DNA from: Poronia punctata
Taxonomy: Eukaryota; Ascomycota; Sordariomycetes; Xylariales; Xylariaceae
Length of the DNA stretch: 64,000 nt
Reading direction: 5' to 3'
Assembly: GCA_022579005.1 (NCBI GenBank)
Contig: MU401476.1
Coordinates: 62,001-126,000, forward strand
Notes under the pieces: model-generated
Told to the model about the DNA's origin: nothing
The model's database searches: none
The model's input: only the letters and a program-made list of their open reading frames with translations
Program-made: the position numbers and the translations under genes
Shown: piece after piece, positions 22,892 to 35,480 of the stretch
Layout of the letters: every line of letters begins with the position of its first letter
How positions within the stretch are numbered: position 1 is the stretch's first letter

Positions 22892-25585
22892 CAACGTCAA
22901 ACCCAGTCCCGCACCCAAAGGCGGCCAAGGGGGGCTGGCCACTCTTGGGCCTAGCAGCAGCTCTATTCTTCTCGATAAACTCAATGTCCGACGATCTACC
23001 CCGGATTCAGAAGCGCTCGCCAGCTCGGATGACGAACCAGAGGCGCACCGTGGGGAAGCACTGCAACATCCCATTCAACCTCAGAAGCCCGTCCGGCGTG
23101 CGTCCTGGTTGAACGACACGTCGCAGGCTACGCTGCCTCATCCTAGGAAGGGGTCATTTGCCGGCGCTTCCATGTCCCCAACCGCCGTAACTCACCCCAG
23201 CACCCCCTCGGCTGATGTAGGTGCCGCTTGGGCACCGCATTCTTCTTCAGGGACAATGGGTCGTGCCGGATCTTCTTTCCACTGGCCGACCGCCATATGG
23301 ACTGCGGAACGGAAGGAGCCACCATCCCGATTAACTGAAGTTCTACCGTCGCCCACCTCGACTGTCCCAGCTGGCCAGGGCTTCTTTAACGGCGAAAACT
23401 CCGTGTCCCAGACCTCACCCACCCCACGCGAGCAGGGAACCAGTTCACAAATTCCCTTCGCTATACCCTTGCATCCTACGCCGAAGACATATCGCTCACA
23501 GTCATACTCGGTCGGACAGCTAGACCCAGAGTCAACAACCTCATTGCCCTCGTCTACTATGACCGGAAGGACACGGGCACCTGGTCCCCCGGGACTTCAG
23601 CATCGGCCGTCCCGACCTAGTATGTTGAGCGAGATGTCGAGTGATGGGGCAATGTTGGGGAAAGTGAAAGAAGTCGAGGACGATGAAGAGAGCCCCAGTG
23701 AATCGCCCAAGACAATCCATGAACAACAGACTGCGGAGGCTAAAACAATCGAAATGCTCACGCGGGAGAACGCCTTGCTACGCCAACAGCAGCAATACCA
23801 GAATGCAAGGATTCGACCACGTGCATCCACCGGCTACGGGTTGGGGAATGGATATAATGTGCATAATGCACTGCCTGAGGAATCGGACTACGCGGTGGAC
23901 GAGCTGGAGGATATGATGGATGGCCAAGATCCTGCGGCGAAGCGAGCTCTCCACCGCCGCATGAGTGAATATGCTGGGTCGTACCGATCGCCTTACACTC
24001 TGGAGAATAGAAAGCTCGAGAACGTTAAGAAGGCGTTTTGGCAGAGCTCACTCGGATTCGGCGGCCTATCGGATATCCCACAAAGTAGGCGCCATTCGTT
24101 CGCCGATGTGCCCACTCGCCAACCGTCGATTAGTTCCATGGGAGAACCTGTGTCTTTGCATGAGGCTGGCTCCCCAGATGCGTCTCAAGGCCAGGATTTT
24201 TCAATGTTCACAGAGACTAATCCCTTCGGCGCCCCGAATCACATGTCATACAATACTGGCGGCCAAAGCCTCCAGAGTGCTCAACAAGCTATGGCCTCAT
24301 CAGCTTACAACAACGGATACCAGTCCACTTTTGGAATCGTTCCCGGATACTCGAATCGCCCTCCATCACCGCATCGCGGCTTGTTCGGTATGAGTCAACC
24401 GAGGCACAACCAGATGTTGCATATTGTGCTTTTCAAATGCTCGCGAGCGGATGTCTTTTATATCCAGGAGGGCACGGGCTTGACGGTGAAGCCTGGTGAC
24501 TTGGTCATCGTCGAAGCGGACCGAGGGACGGATCTCGGCACCGTAGCCCAGGAAAACGTGGACTGGCAAAGAGCAAAAGAGCTGAAAGAACATTACGCCG
24601 AAGAGCACTACAAGTGGCTAGTGATGTACTCCCAGAACGCTGCTGTTGCACAGGAAGGCACTGGCGCCGGTCTCATGGCCGCATCCAACGGGTTGCATGG
24701 GAGCACCATGGGCGGAATGGGGCCTCCAAGTGGACATCATATGCAGGAGCCTAACTCTGGTGAACTCAAGCCGAAAATGATCAAACGCCTCGCACAAACC
24801 CATGAGATCCAGGCTCTTCGCGAAAAGGAAGGGAACGAGGCCAAGGCCAAACGCATGTGTATGGCGAAGGTGAAGGAACATGGCCTCAACATGGAGATTC
24901 TTGACGCTGAATTCCAAATGTAAGTGGTTGGCCCCTGAAATGGAAAGGGAAACATGGTGCTGACTATTGCAGGGATTGGAAGAAATTGACATTCTACTAC
25001 TTTGCGGACTCGTATATCAACTTCAACTCCCTTGTCACGGATTTGTTCAAGATATACAAGACAAGGATCTGGATGTCTGCCATCAACCCGGCCTCGTTCG
25101 CCAGCCCAACCCTTGGTTTGCAAGCTCCGAGTGGCGTTGGGCCTGGTGTCGTCGGGGTAGGAAGAGCAAGCGGCGCCAACAGTGCTGACAGACGAGGCAA
25201 CCAGGGCCAGGAGCCACAGGGGGCCGTATTTGCCGGCGCAAACCCGCCCGGCCGCCCGTTCCAACCAGCATTTAATTCACCGTACAGCGCGGCAGAAAGG
25301 CCTCCGACAGGTTCCTCAGCATATCCTACGGGGGCCTTTCCGTACTCGGCGTATGGAGCATATGGCAGTGCTGGTAGAGGAACTGGCTACAACATGCCAA
25401 GCATGATACAGACAGTGGATGCATATGGCGCAGCTTTCCCCCAGAACGCTGATTTCCCACCCAGCATGCGAACACGGTTCACAAACCCGCACGAAGCTCC
25501 TTCTCACGACCAAACGCAGCCTAACCTAGCGGCTCAGAACGAGTGGGCTGCTGCATTCCAGGGACTGTCCCTCAACACTCGCTAA
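22881..25585 (+). CDS. PSP1 C-terminal-domain protein
   Basis: Exons 22881-24919 and 24973-25585 with a 53-nt intron (GTAAGT donor, TTGCAG acceptor) encode 883 residues. The first 500 residues are Ser/Pro/Gln-rich and probably disordered, with a short coiled coil near 285-310 (TIEMLTRENALLRQQQQ). The PSP1 domain runs from about 511 to 725 (HIVLFKCSRADVFYIQEGTG; KPGDLVIVEADRGTDLGTV; CMAKVKEHGLNMEILDAEFQ). It continues across the intron into DWKKLTFYYFADSYINFNSL and DLFKIYKTRIWM. The last 150 residues are Gly/Pro/Ala-rich. Family knowledge: yeast Psp1 was found as a high-copy suppressor of DNA polymerase alpha mutants, and bacterial relatives (YaaT/RicT) act in RNA maturation. The molecular role in fungi is not settled. 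Confidence 0.85.
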
Positions 25586-26650
25586 AATTATGCCTAAATG
25601 GCTTCATTTTTCGGCCGCGGGCTTCGGCCGACGCCGCATTCGCTTCTCGTACTATACTTTACTCTTTCCATAGTAGTCACCGCGACAGGGCAGATAAAGG
25701 GGACGATGAAATTTTGGCGTTGGCCGGATCTTGTTTTACAGGGTTAAGATGGTGGATTTACGAGAGCAGCACCGGGCTAAGTTACAAGTTCCGGTGCTGT
25801 TCTCCCCTCACGACTGACTTGATTCACGACGACGGCATTAAAGACTTGACAAAGATAAAAGTATCAATGGGTTCAAGGAAGAAGAACATAGACTTGAGAC
25901 GGCTGCGCAGAATCGCTGTAAATTGATGCGAAGACGAGAAAAGAGGAACATATTTGGTTCATTGCTTTTGGGCTTTTTTTTTTGTGAAAGACATGTACGA
26001 CCAGCCAAGCAGACTCTGGATTTGTATGGGGTCTGGTTATCATGTTTTTTTTAGGCGAGAAGCTGCGACTCACAAGTTTGACGGCAACGGAAGATACTCT
26101 AGTAAGGGTATTTTGTTTTCGTATAGGGTCTCAAGCATACGAAAAAATAATACTTCTTTTTTCCCCCGCTTACTTCTCAAAGTGATAGTAGTACTAACTA
26201 TCATGCATTATTCAAATTTCATATACTGTCCCCCTAGACTCGTCACAGAAAAAGCATAAGGAGGTACATCTTATATCACAGCTTCCCACAACACAAATTA
26301 TGTAACCTTTCAACACTACGATCCCAAGGTAGGCACGAGCCTCGATAGGTATGTGGTAGGTATGGCTATAGGTCTCTAAAAGAAGTGTTCCTAGTCCGCA
26401 ATGATATGACAGGTACGTTCCGGTGGCAGACAACTTCGCGCCTTCCTGCCCTTGACACTACTATTATGCACACAACTTGCTTTTACTGGTATTTTTGCTC
26501 TCTTGACTCTCCTCTTCGTCTCATGCCCAGAAACCCGGCATACTCTTAACAGCTCTCAACTTCTATGGTGACTTCCCTTTATACCATACCGACCAACCTT
26601 CAAACTCCTTAGAGGCCATCTAGATAGATCGGCCCACTCAGCTATTCAAT
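25586..26650. other. Intergenic spacer
   Basis: Presumed 3' UTR of the PSP1-domain gene and promoter of the next gene. I see no ORF with coding character and no RNA gene. Confidence 0.5.
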
Positions 26651-27586
26651 ATGAAAGCCAAACGACTCCTCGATACCAATGGTGGGTAACATGGTACCTT
26701 CTCAAGTTTGTGGTAATCCATCTCTGACGATATTTCCTCAGCAAGTGTAGAGGAGATTGACGAGCAGGCTGGCCCAGAGAAGCTGCAACCACACAAGAAG
26801 AAGCGAAGACTTGCCCGCCTAGAAGAATACGAGGAAGATGTTGGACGCGCTAGGAGCCGGTGAGTTCCTATCAAACATTGCTCTGGCAAACAAGATGCTC
26901 AGACAATTCATTCGCACAGAGACTTCCAGAAGTGGGCCAAAGTATTTGAGAATTTTGGCGAGGTCGAGGCCAAAAGATCTGCAGCTTTCCTCAACAATTT
27001 CCGAGCCGATGTAAAGAAGAGAGAGGCCGAATTTAAAACTTACAGACATAATGAAGAGAAACAGTTGTCAGTGAAGGTCCATCTCGACTGATTGTTGTTT
27101 CGCTAACTCCCTCGGATCAGTGTCGAGGGCGCAAATAAGCTGGCTGTTATATTCAAAGAGGTATTTGACGATAAAGACCGACAATCTCGCCCTGTTCGCC
27201 AGGAAGAGCACATTCTATATAAACAAATGCGGTCCATCACGGCAGATTATCAGTCACTTATGAAGCAGTACAATTCTGTGGAGGAACAGCTCAGCGCCAA
27301 CAAGCTTCAATTGCCGGAAGTCAACTTTGAGCAGGATAGATTGGACTTTAAGGAGCTTTTAGTTCGAAGTGTCTCGCATGGTGTAGCTCTAGTAGAGCGC
27401 ATATTGGCTCCGAAACTGAGGCCGAGCACCATTTTTGAACAACCTACTACAAACAAACTTGACGAGGTGGCAAAGAAGTTGTTCGATGGTAGCCAGGAAG
27501 TGTTCGGAGGAGAGACCTGGGGCCACATTGCCGAGACGCAGGTGAAGTATTTCACGGCCATGGCGGCAACGGCGTTGCAAGAGTAA
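26651..27586 (+). CDS. Coiled-coil conserved hypothetical protein
   Basis: Four exons, 26651-26681, 26742-26859, 26920-27066 and 27121-27586, give 253 residues. The first two introns have standard sites. The third is less certain: the closer consensus donor (GTGAAG at 27071) would break the frame, so I used GTCAGT at 27067, which keeps it (..NEEKQF/VEGANKLAVIFKEV..). The protein starts with a basic patch (PHKKKRRLARLEEYEEDVGR), continues with charged helices likely to form coiled coils, and ends in a more compact domain (FKELLVRSVSHGVALVERIL; ETWGHIAETQVKYFTAMAA). I do not recognise the family, and I cannot exclude an upstream exon. The high Glu/Lys content suggests a structural or complex-assembly protein, which is inference. 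Confidence 0.65.
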
Positions 27587-28158
27587 CTCTAAATGCCAGC
27601 GATGCTGCCATACATGCCGTGACCCATGACGGGCAAAAAGCTATCCTATTTCTTTTCTAAGCTACCAAGTAGCAATATGCACTCTGCTATTTCGATGATC
27701 ATAGATAGGTAGTTCATTGCCAAGTCCGTAACCAATAGGAATCTGGAAACTAGCTTGACAGGTCCTCATCATGTACATGCGATATGTGTAGTTATATGTG
27801 CGTGTATGGGTTGGTAGTGGTGGCTCGTGTGAAGCATCCAAGACGTTGGCGGATGCATTCCCTCTTTGTCTCACTAGCCACAGTAGCCACATATATCTAC
27901 TCAATGTACCTAGGTACTTGAACCCTGACACGCGCGAAGCCACTCGCCGAGGGAGGTGGGGTTAACAGTAGGGGCTAGTACAACACTAAGGCGGAAACAA
28001 CCTAGTGTATTATCGCTTAATTTTTCCGGCAATCTGCCCACACAATCCCCTCAACCACCAAATTTCTTGTCTGCCGATTTGGAGATTTTCTATTCTTTCT
28101 CACCAGACCACCAACGACCCTCGACCATCCATTTTCGCAGGCCTCAATTCCCAACCTG
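27587..28158. other. Spacer and eL15 promoter
   Basis: No gene seen. The end nearest eL15 is pyrimidine-rich (28020-28150), as is common for ribosomal protein promoters and leaders. Confidence 0.5.
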
Positions 28159-28228
28159 GTATGTAGAGTCGCTCGCGCACCCCGTCTCGTATTGATTGTG
28201 TCTAACTCTCGTTTTCCGCCACCGACAG
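28159..28228 (+). promoter_or_regulatory. Putative 5'UTR intron of the eL15 gene
   Basis: GTATGT donor at 28159, TCTAAC branch sequence near 28201 and ACAG acceptor ending at 28228, 5 nt before the start codon. Leader introns are frequent in fungal ribosomal protein genes. RNA evidence is needed. Confidence 0.5.
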
Positions 28229-28233
28229 TCAAG

Positions 28234-29129
28234 ATGGGTGCCCTCAAGTACGTCGAAGAGCTTCAGAAGAAGAAGCAGTCTGATGTCCTGCGATTCCTCC
28301 TCCGAGTCCGCTGCTGGGAAGTATGTTGAAACCTCTCTCGAATCTCGTTCCCTCGTTCGGCACGAAAGAAGCAACCATGCACACATATGGACACACACAT
28401 CTGCAATATCGAGACCCGAAACGTGGATTCTGTGGATTCTGTGGATTCTGTGGACGCTGTCTTCTCTCTGAGAACGTGTCTTTGCTATACACTCGTTGAA
28501 CATTAGCTGAGAGTGCATTAATATAGCTCCGTCAATTGAACGTTATCCACCGGGCCTCGCGTCCTTCTCGTCCCGACAAGGCCCGCCGCCTCGGATACAA
28601 GGCCAAGCAGGGCTATGTCATCTACCGTGTGCGCGTGCGCCGCGGTGGTCGCAAGCGGCCCGTGCCCAAGGGTGCCACTTACGGTAAGGACTTTTTATCT
28701 TTTTGATTGTATTCTGGTAGATCTACATGACGGTGTTACTGACGATGATTGCGTGCTCCAGGCAAGCCCACCAACCAGGGTGTGAACCAGCTCAAGTACC
28801 AGCGTTCGCTCAAGGCCACAGCTGAGGAGCGTGTCGGCCGTCGCTGCGCCAACTTGCGCGTTCTCAACTCGTACTGGATCAACCAGGACTCCACCTACAA
28901 GTACTACGAGGTCATCCTCGTCGATCCCCAGCACAAGGCCATCCGCCAGGATCCCCGCATCAACTGGATCGTCAACCCCGTCCACAAGCACCGCGAGGCT
29001 CGCGGTCTTACTGCCACGGGCAAGAAGTCTCGCGGTCTCAACAAGGGCCATCGCTACAACAAGACCAAGGCTGGCCGCAGAAAGACTTGGAAGAGACACA
29101 ACACCCTCTCTCTCTGGCGCTACCGATAA
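28234..29129 (+). CDS. RPL15: 60S ribosomal protein eL15 (RPL15)
   Basis: Exons 28234-28320, 28527-28683 and 28762-29129 give 203 residues, the normal length of eL15. The frame is continuous across both junctions: [26 protein letters not shown] joins [20 protein letters not shown], and ..KGATYG joins [20 protein letters not shown]. The C-terminus [16 protein letters not shown] is strongly conserved. Family knowledge: eL15 is an essential 60S core protein that binds 25S/5.8S rRNA. Intron 1 is large (206 nt) and carries a 9-nt tandem repeat; intron 2 is 78 nt. I looked for box C/D and H/ACA features in both introns and found no convincing snoRNA. Confidence 0.97.
28423..28458. repeat. GTGGATTCT tandem repeat in eL15 intron 1
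   Basis: Three perfect copies of the 9-mer followed by a variant (GTGGACGCT), inside the first intron of the eL15 gene. Confidence 0.9.
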
Positions 29130-30945
29130 GCGTGTGCTGCTGCTAACGGAGGCAGTGGTCACGGCGGAGGTGACGGCGTCGACTAGGGCGAGGACAACCT
29201 GGAAAACCTGGGTCATGATTTGGGATGGAGTGAGGTCTTGCTTCTCGGTAAATAGGGCATGCGTCTGGCTCATGAATTCTGTCTGGAGTTAAGCTACTTA
29301 GTCAGAAGAGGAACAAAAAGTTTTCCTTACTTCAGGCTTTCTTACTATATTGATTTTTCTTGCTAAAATGTGATATCATCCCTTTTTTTCTTCTTCTACA
29401 AAACAGTGCCTTACGTTTTCCTGGTTGATTACCTGATTACCTTTTCGGGCGAGACTGTCACTGTAAATTGTCAATACGAGTATGTCCTGAGGCCTCTCTC
29501 TCCGGTGCCTGCTAACAACGATGGACGGTGAGAAGAACGTGTCTTCTGACAGGGTCAGGACTGCCCCCCCGCCACCGAAAGCCATATTATGGTATGTATC
29601 TGACTTGGTACATTTGACTCCTTCGGCTCAGGGAAGCTGCCACGCCTCCTTTCCCCTTTGCTGATACCTACCTACATGTAAGTATGGAGCACCTAGATAA
29701 ATGCTAGGTTGGGATGACTGCACAGAACATGGCATTCGTTCTACCATTACGAAACTGGCGGTGAATAGGTAGGTATCCATCGGCATGGACATTATGTTTA
29801 CAACTAGGCATATCTCGTCCTATAGTCGCCGCAGTTGAGCCGGATTTTCTTGACTAGAGGGTCATATCGTTTGTTTGTTGAGATCGATTACATGGCCGCC
29901 ACCGTGCCATCGGTATGAAGATGGTTCTCATATCATCTCCCTATACGCCAGCACTGTTAAAGATTTTTTTGTTTTAATCATAGCATAGCACATACGAGTT
30001 AAAAACGAGTCATGGTTTTATATGAAGAGCTCTTTTTGGTTTTATTGACCTATCTGGAATGTGGCAAGACACCGGTTTTCATCGCATCGTTGCGTGAAAA
30101 TATGTTCAGCCAATCCATAAGAGATCTGAATCTACCAGATACACACGGAGAAAAGACTATCGCAAGGGAAGGAAGATTTTGCATGAGAGAAATTTTGGTG
30201 TCGAAAGAACACAACGGAAGATCTCATCAAGGACAGATTCTGCTTTAGTACGGTAGCCAGCTCCACCACCACTTCATCTCGGTTGCCATGGCCGAGAAGT
30301 CAAACCCAAACCCCAGCAGTGTGAGAAAGCTTGGTTCGTCGAGGGACTGATGACGCGTAAAGATAAGTGATTTGGGTACCATCATGGATGGCCATGTCGT
30401 TTATCCATTCAGCATCTAAAAGGCCCAGGTACGGATTCCGCAGATACCGTAATACCACGAATGGCTTGTTCCACCGTCCTAGGGAACAATATAGATGGAC
30501 CAGTCTAGGGACAAGCCGCAGGAATAATCGTCCGAGAGGGGAAGAATAGAAAAAAGAAAACATCAAAGGAAACGAAGTCTATGGCGAGATCGAGCAAAGG
30601 ATCCAAGTACAGGGAATAGCCGTAGAGTTCATCGTGGCCAAGGCGACTGTTCATGGTAAAAGTAGACCCAAAACAGCAGTCTGGCAGGACGAATGGCTAC
30701 GGTGTCGAGGATGGTGTGCCATGCACCACAGGACCACTAGTGTACAGAGCAGCCCGTAGGATAGGGGGTGCCGATGAGTTGGTCCTGTCTGTCGTGAATG
30801 CAAAGTCATCAGGGTCGTATAGAGCATTCCATCATGCTGTCAAAGGCCTGAAATAACGGGGAAAATAGAAAGCCGCCAAGAGTACATGTCGTCCGAGTTC
30901 GTGTATCGTACCGTTACAACTTATCGTGTTACTTGGCTCGGCACT
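29130..30945. other. Spacer between eL15 and the Pumilio gene
   Basis: Both 3' UTRs lie here. ORFs in the region (for example 30012-30248 plus and 30300-30566 minus) lack coding character. TACGAGTA occurs near 29475. No RNA gene seen. Confidence 0.5.
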
Positions 30946-33900
30946 CTAGAAGAAAGCGCCGTCGCCGTTGCCCTGGTTACGCCCGGCACCGGGGTACGTC
31001 TGGTAGGAGTTCATGCGCGGAGGTTGCGGGGGGGCATTCTGGGGGCCAGACATGGTGACATTAGCCGGGCTCGGATAAGTCATCTGGGCCCGAGAGTCGT
31101 TCAGACCATTCACGTAAGCACCAGAGGACATCATAGGCTGATTGGCCATGGCTCGAGCTTGGTTACCATTGAGCGCGATCTGGCCCTGCGTGGGCTCCGA
31201 TGGCGTCGTCTGTCCACTGGGGGTGCTGCTCTGGCTGTCGTGCTGCTGGATCTTGGCTCCAAGCCTTCGGCCGTGCGGTAATCCTCGGATGCCGGGGAGT
31301 AGAGGCCGGATGGCCTCAACCAAATCGTGCTTCATCTGTGGGGTCGAATGCTCCAGAGCGGTCTGGACAACATAGTTGGCAAACGAGTCCTTGACAAGAC
31401 GCTCCATATCGCCAGGGGCAAGGAGCTCGCTGATCATTCGGTCCTTGGTACCCTCCGAGGCGCAGCGCAGGCATTTTTCGATCACGTTGGAGCTGAACTT
31501 GTGCCGAGACAACATGACAACCTTACCGAAGAACTTCTGGGCGAGGGGTTCGGTGAAGCTGGGCTCGTTCAAGTCGATGATGTACTGTAGGACGTAGTTA
31601 CCGTATGGATCCTGCACGAGGCTCAGGGCGTGCTCGGTGATTTGCAGGATCAGGTAGCCCTTCTGGCCACCCGAGGCATGGTCAATGCATCGCTGTAGCA
31701 CACAGCAACCGTGGCGGTGGGTGCCAACCTCGATACAGTGCTGGCCAACAGCAGCGAAGATGAACTGGGAGTCCTCGGGGCGCAGCTTGTTTAGGCACTT
31801 CTGGATCACGTGGTTTCCATTCAAGTCTTGGATAAGCTCGACGACCTGATGGCGCAGGGCCTCGATGATGAGGTTGACATGAGTCTCGTTGGTGACGAAC
31901 TCTATCATCTTCTGCAGAGCCCGGGTTCCATGTTGATTGAGCGCAATACGGACCATATCCTTGGCGGCATTCTGAATCAGCACTGTGCGCTCATCGTCGT
32001 TGCAATACTCCAGGAGCTTCTGGCACAAATAATTTCCAAACGGATCTGTCATAAGCTCGACGACATGCGGGCTCGTCTCTGCCCAGATCATGTGGATCTG
32101 GGCCGGGTCACGATTATCAAGTTGTCTCTGAAGGTAACGGCAACCATGCTGGTCCTTGCAGAGTTCATAGATGGTGCCCCGCACCTGCTCCAGAGGGAGA
32201 TTCGAAAAGCGGGCTTTGGAGATACACATGTTAGCCGTGATTGCACATTCATTCATCCATCATAGCGCGCGAGAACTCACCATCGTCATTCTGAGCACGA
32301 CGTTGCTGCATCACACGCTGCTGCGAATCGCGAGGCTGAACATTCGGCTGATACACAGCGTTGTAGCCCGTGTAGTTCTGGGGTGGGTAGCCATTCATAT
32401 TCATATTCTGCACGCCCATGGCCAACATGCCCATGTTGTAAGCGCCGTTAGGGCTGGCCGGATTGTATGGGGGATACATCGGGTAAGAGCCAACAGAGGG
32501 AGACACAGCCGACATGTTGGTGCCTCCGGCCGTGACCGGGACCTGAGCAGGAGCCTGGCTTGATGCGATGGGACCAAAAGACGGCGCACTGGCTTGTAGC
32601 TGGGATTGAATAGAGGGGAAAGTGCCAGCAGGCGGGGAGCTAACAGCATGGTTGTCTCCAGACAATTCCCGGCTGTGTCTCTTCATAGCTCCGGCAGGGA
32701 AGCGACCAATGCTGGCATTATGGTTGTGGAAATGCTGTTGGGCGTGGGCATTGGCCGATTGGACGGCAGCGCTAGACATGTTCTTAACAGTTGGGATATC
32801 ATTGCTGGAGAAAGAGCTCTGTAGCTTTGGAGGGCTGGCCAAGCCTTGGGTAGCCGAGGGGGAAATGCCCGACGTGGGCGTTGTATCCGCCGCGTTCTCC
32901 ATGTAAGAGATAGCGTTTAGATCAATGGAATGACGGTAAGGACGAGATGCCGACGCATTGGTCTCTGCCTGGATAGTACCCACGGATTCGCTACTGCTGT
33001 GCACAGAAGGAATAATAGATAAACTTTGCTGTTGACGATGACGGGTAATGTTGCCCCATCCGTTGGAGCCAGTACCTTCACTGTTTCCAAGCTGGGTAGT
33101 CAAATCCATTGTACTAGCTAGCTGGAAAATAGAAGGATAAGTTAGCAAGCGCTCAACATACGAGAAACCTCGAAGAGAGAAAGAGAACCGTCTATCTGGT
33201 CTTCTCTCTTCTCTGCTCAATGTTCAAGGATGGTGGGAGAAAGAAAGTGTGTAAAGGTTGTGAAAATACAAATGGGAAGGCTTTTGTGCTTGAAAGTTCA
33301 CGGAGAGCCCCGACGTCGATTGTATTTTTACCTCGACGTGCTGATTTGTGTATCCGCAGACGGGACCAGATATCAATCGAGCAGAGGGGGTACATGGAAT
33401 AAAAGAAGAGATAAAATAGGTGGAAGGTACTTTTCAGCACTTGCAAGACCATGAACATGGTGATAGGTAACTGTAAAAACCCCCACCAACCAGCGTTCCA
33501 ATCTCTGGGATTGTAGGTATCAAGACAACATCACTTACCACGTTGTGATTGCTGGTCTGCGGATGAAGTCGAGGAAAGTGATCCTCGCTGCTGTCAATGG
33601 CCGAATAAGAAACAGACTCGGCGTTGGTGTCGTCGTCTCGGAAGAGGAAGCCGGTTGTATTATTATGATCGATATTATCGTAAAGGTTGCCTCTCCGAGT
33701 TACAGGGAAAGAATACCGGTTTAACCTATGGGTATCTAGATTAGATCTCTTTGCTTGCAGCCAAGCACCCAATGGGTATGTCAATAAAGAAGATAAAATG
33801 TAGTGTAAGGGATTCGAGTGGTTATGAGTTTTCGTTGTATATCGTGGTTTTGAAGAATATGTGAGAACTTAGTCGCCGATGAGGCCTTGCCACATAGGGA

Positions 33901-35480
33901 AATTGGAGCTTTTAGGTAGGTACAAGGCCTGTAGATGAATTGGGTGCCGTTTTAGCGCCCGTATGTTCATAGAGGTAGGTAGATCAAATGTATCTGTGTA
34001 GGTGCAGGTGCGAACATGGTTCCCACGTTCTGCTACATGTCCCTCTTTTGAATGTCTCAGGTACGAGTAGTTGAGAAGACAGTGACTAAATTAGAGACTG
34101 AGAATGATCGGGAACACCTGTAGGCCACCAGGTCCAGGTACTTCTAAAGCATGAAGGGGAGTTGGGAACATGGTTCAATTCACACATGCAAGCAGATAAA
34201 AGACCATTATGCAAGGAATTGGCAAAAGCACACCTTGGTACTTATAACATCAAAAAAATAGTATTGCAATGGCCCAACTCTGGGTGTTTCTTTTAGGGCA
34301 AGGGTTTCATGGACTGACAGCACTTGACTTCAGGCTCTAAGAAAGTGTTGATGGTATCACTGGCTTGCCAGGTTAGGGCTACAAGACGATGCCCGCCTGC
34401 CCTTTCATCTGTTCCACTTCTTACCCACCCAATGACTATGGGCCAGAACTGAATGTGTAAACGGGATTTGAGAGTGACGATGAATGTGGGATTGGTAAGC
34501 GCATAAAAGCTGCAATGGCAGCGGTTTCAAGGTTTAAAGCTGTTTTGAGTACTTACGAGTTTGTAGCTCGATGGCTGGTTGGGTCTTGTCGGAGCGCCTC
34601 CTCCTTTTCCTCATCATCACTATTCCGCCGAGTTGTTGGGACTGAGCGGTAGGGCTGCTCGTCGTTGTACCTAGCCGGAATAATCGACTGCGGGGACGTG
34701 AGCTGCGAACCAGATCGTGCTGGTCGGTTAACCAGCCCTGGCGGTGATACCAGACTCGACATCGAGTACCTGTTTGGACGGGAAAACATGGTCGGAAACC
34801 CAGTATTGGTGTCATGATACTTGTCACGGTACTCGGGAGGCGTGGTCGGCTCCGATTGATGGCCGGGTACGGCGAGCATAGGCGCCAGATCTTCTCGCAG
34901 CTCGCGCTGCTGCTGGTCCACCTCCTGCATCAACGCTTCGAAGCGCCGCTTCTGCTCCCGGAGATGTTCATATTCTAGCTTCTTCTTTTCCAACTACCAT
35001 GACCAGTCAGTTCAGCGTCCATCCAATTCGTCCTCACTCCGTCCTCATGACCTCCTCCCTCATCCCCTTCACCAAGGTGGAAGCTTACAAGTTGAACCTT
35101 ATACTGCGCAGGCTGCTGCAAATAAAATCAGCTCTTCGGTCCCACAGTAACGAGACATATAATTCGCGGACTGAAACAAATCAAGACTCATCCAAGAGCT
35201 GACAATATCCAGATGATCCGTCATCGCGAATGGAACGAATCTCTGTTCGGAGTGTATTGGGAAAACTCACGACTGCAGTATAGTCCGAAGGTTGGGTCGT
35301 CGTTATAGAAGACAGTGTTGGTACACGCCCCGAATCGGTCGTGAATCGTCGGGGCAGGGTGGTTCGGAGGTCTTGCGAGGCAGGTTGCCTGCCGTTCCGC
35401 GGTGGTGAGACAAGGGAAAGGGAATTCATGGCCGCTTCGTTTCTCGCAAATTGGCTGGGCAGAAATTGCGAATCATCCAT
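30946..35480 (-). CDS. Pumilio (PUF) family RNA-binding protein
   Basis: Six exons on the minus strand (35480-35271, 35115-35089, 34993-34557, 33725-33539, 33121-32281, 32213-30946) give 989 residues. The N-terminal 560 residues are low complexity, with a coiled coil (LLEKKKLEYEHLREQKRRFE) and runs familiar from filamentous-fungal PUF proteins (HQSEPTTPPEYRD; GFPTMFSRPNRYS). Eight PUF repeats fill about 570-895, from TIYELCKDQHGCRYLQRQLD to AIRPLLPGIRGLPHGRR. A Gln/Pro/Asn-rich tail follows. The repeat type resembles yeast Puf4/Mpt5: cytoplasmic binding of 3' UTRs to repress or destabilise mRNAs. Exon 2 is a micro-exon, and introns 3 and 4 are 831 and 417 nt, long for this genome. If the long introns are wrong, a shorter protein could start at the ATG at 33109. 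Confidence 0.85.

Noticed and set aside
22793..23074. 93-codon minus-strand ORF at the PSP1-gene start
   Set aside because: Antisense to the N-terminal coding region, with no independent support.
28321..28761. Possible snoRNA in eL15 introns
   Set aside because: CTGA strings occur, but there is no properly spaced C box or H/ACA structure.
28831..29292. 153-codon plus-strand ORF over the last eL15 exon
   Set aside because: It is a frame shadow of eL15, rich in Ser/Thr/Arg from the GC-rich codons of that gene.
34999..35202. 67-codon plus-strand ORF in the Pumilio gene
   Set aside because: It lies opposite introns and the micro-exon of the Pumilio gene and has no coding character.
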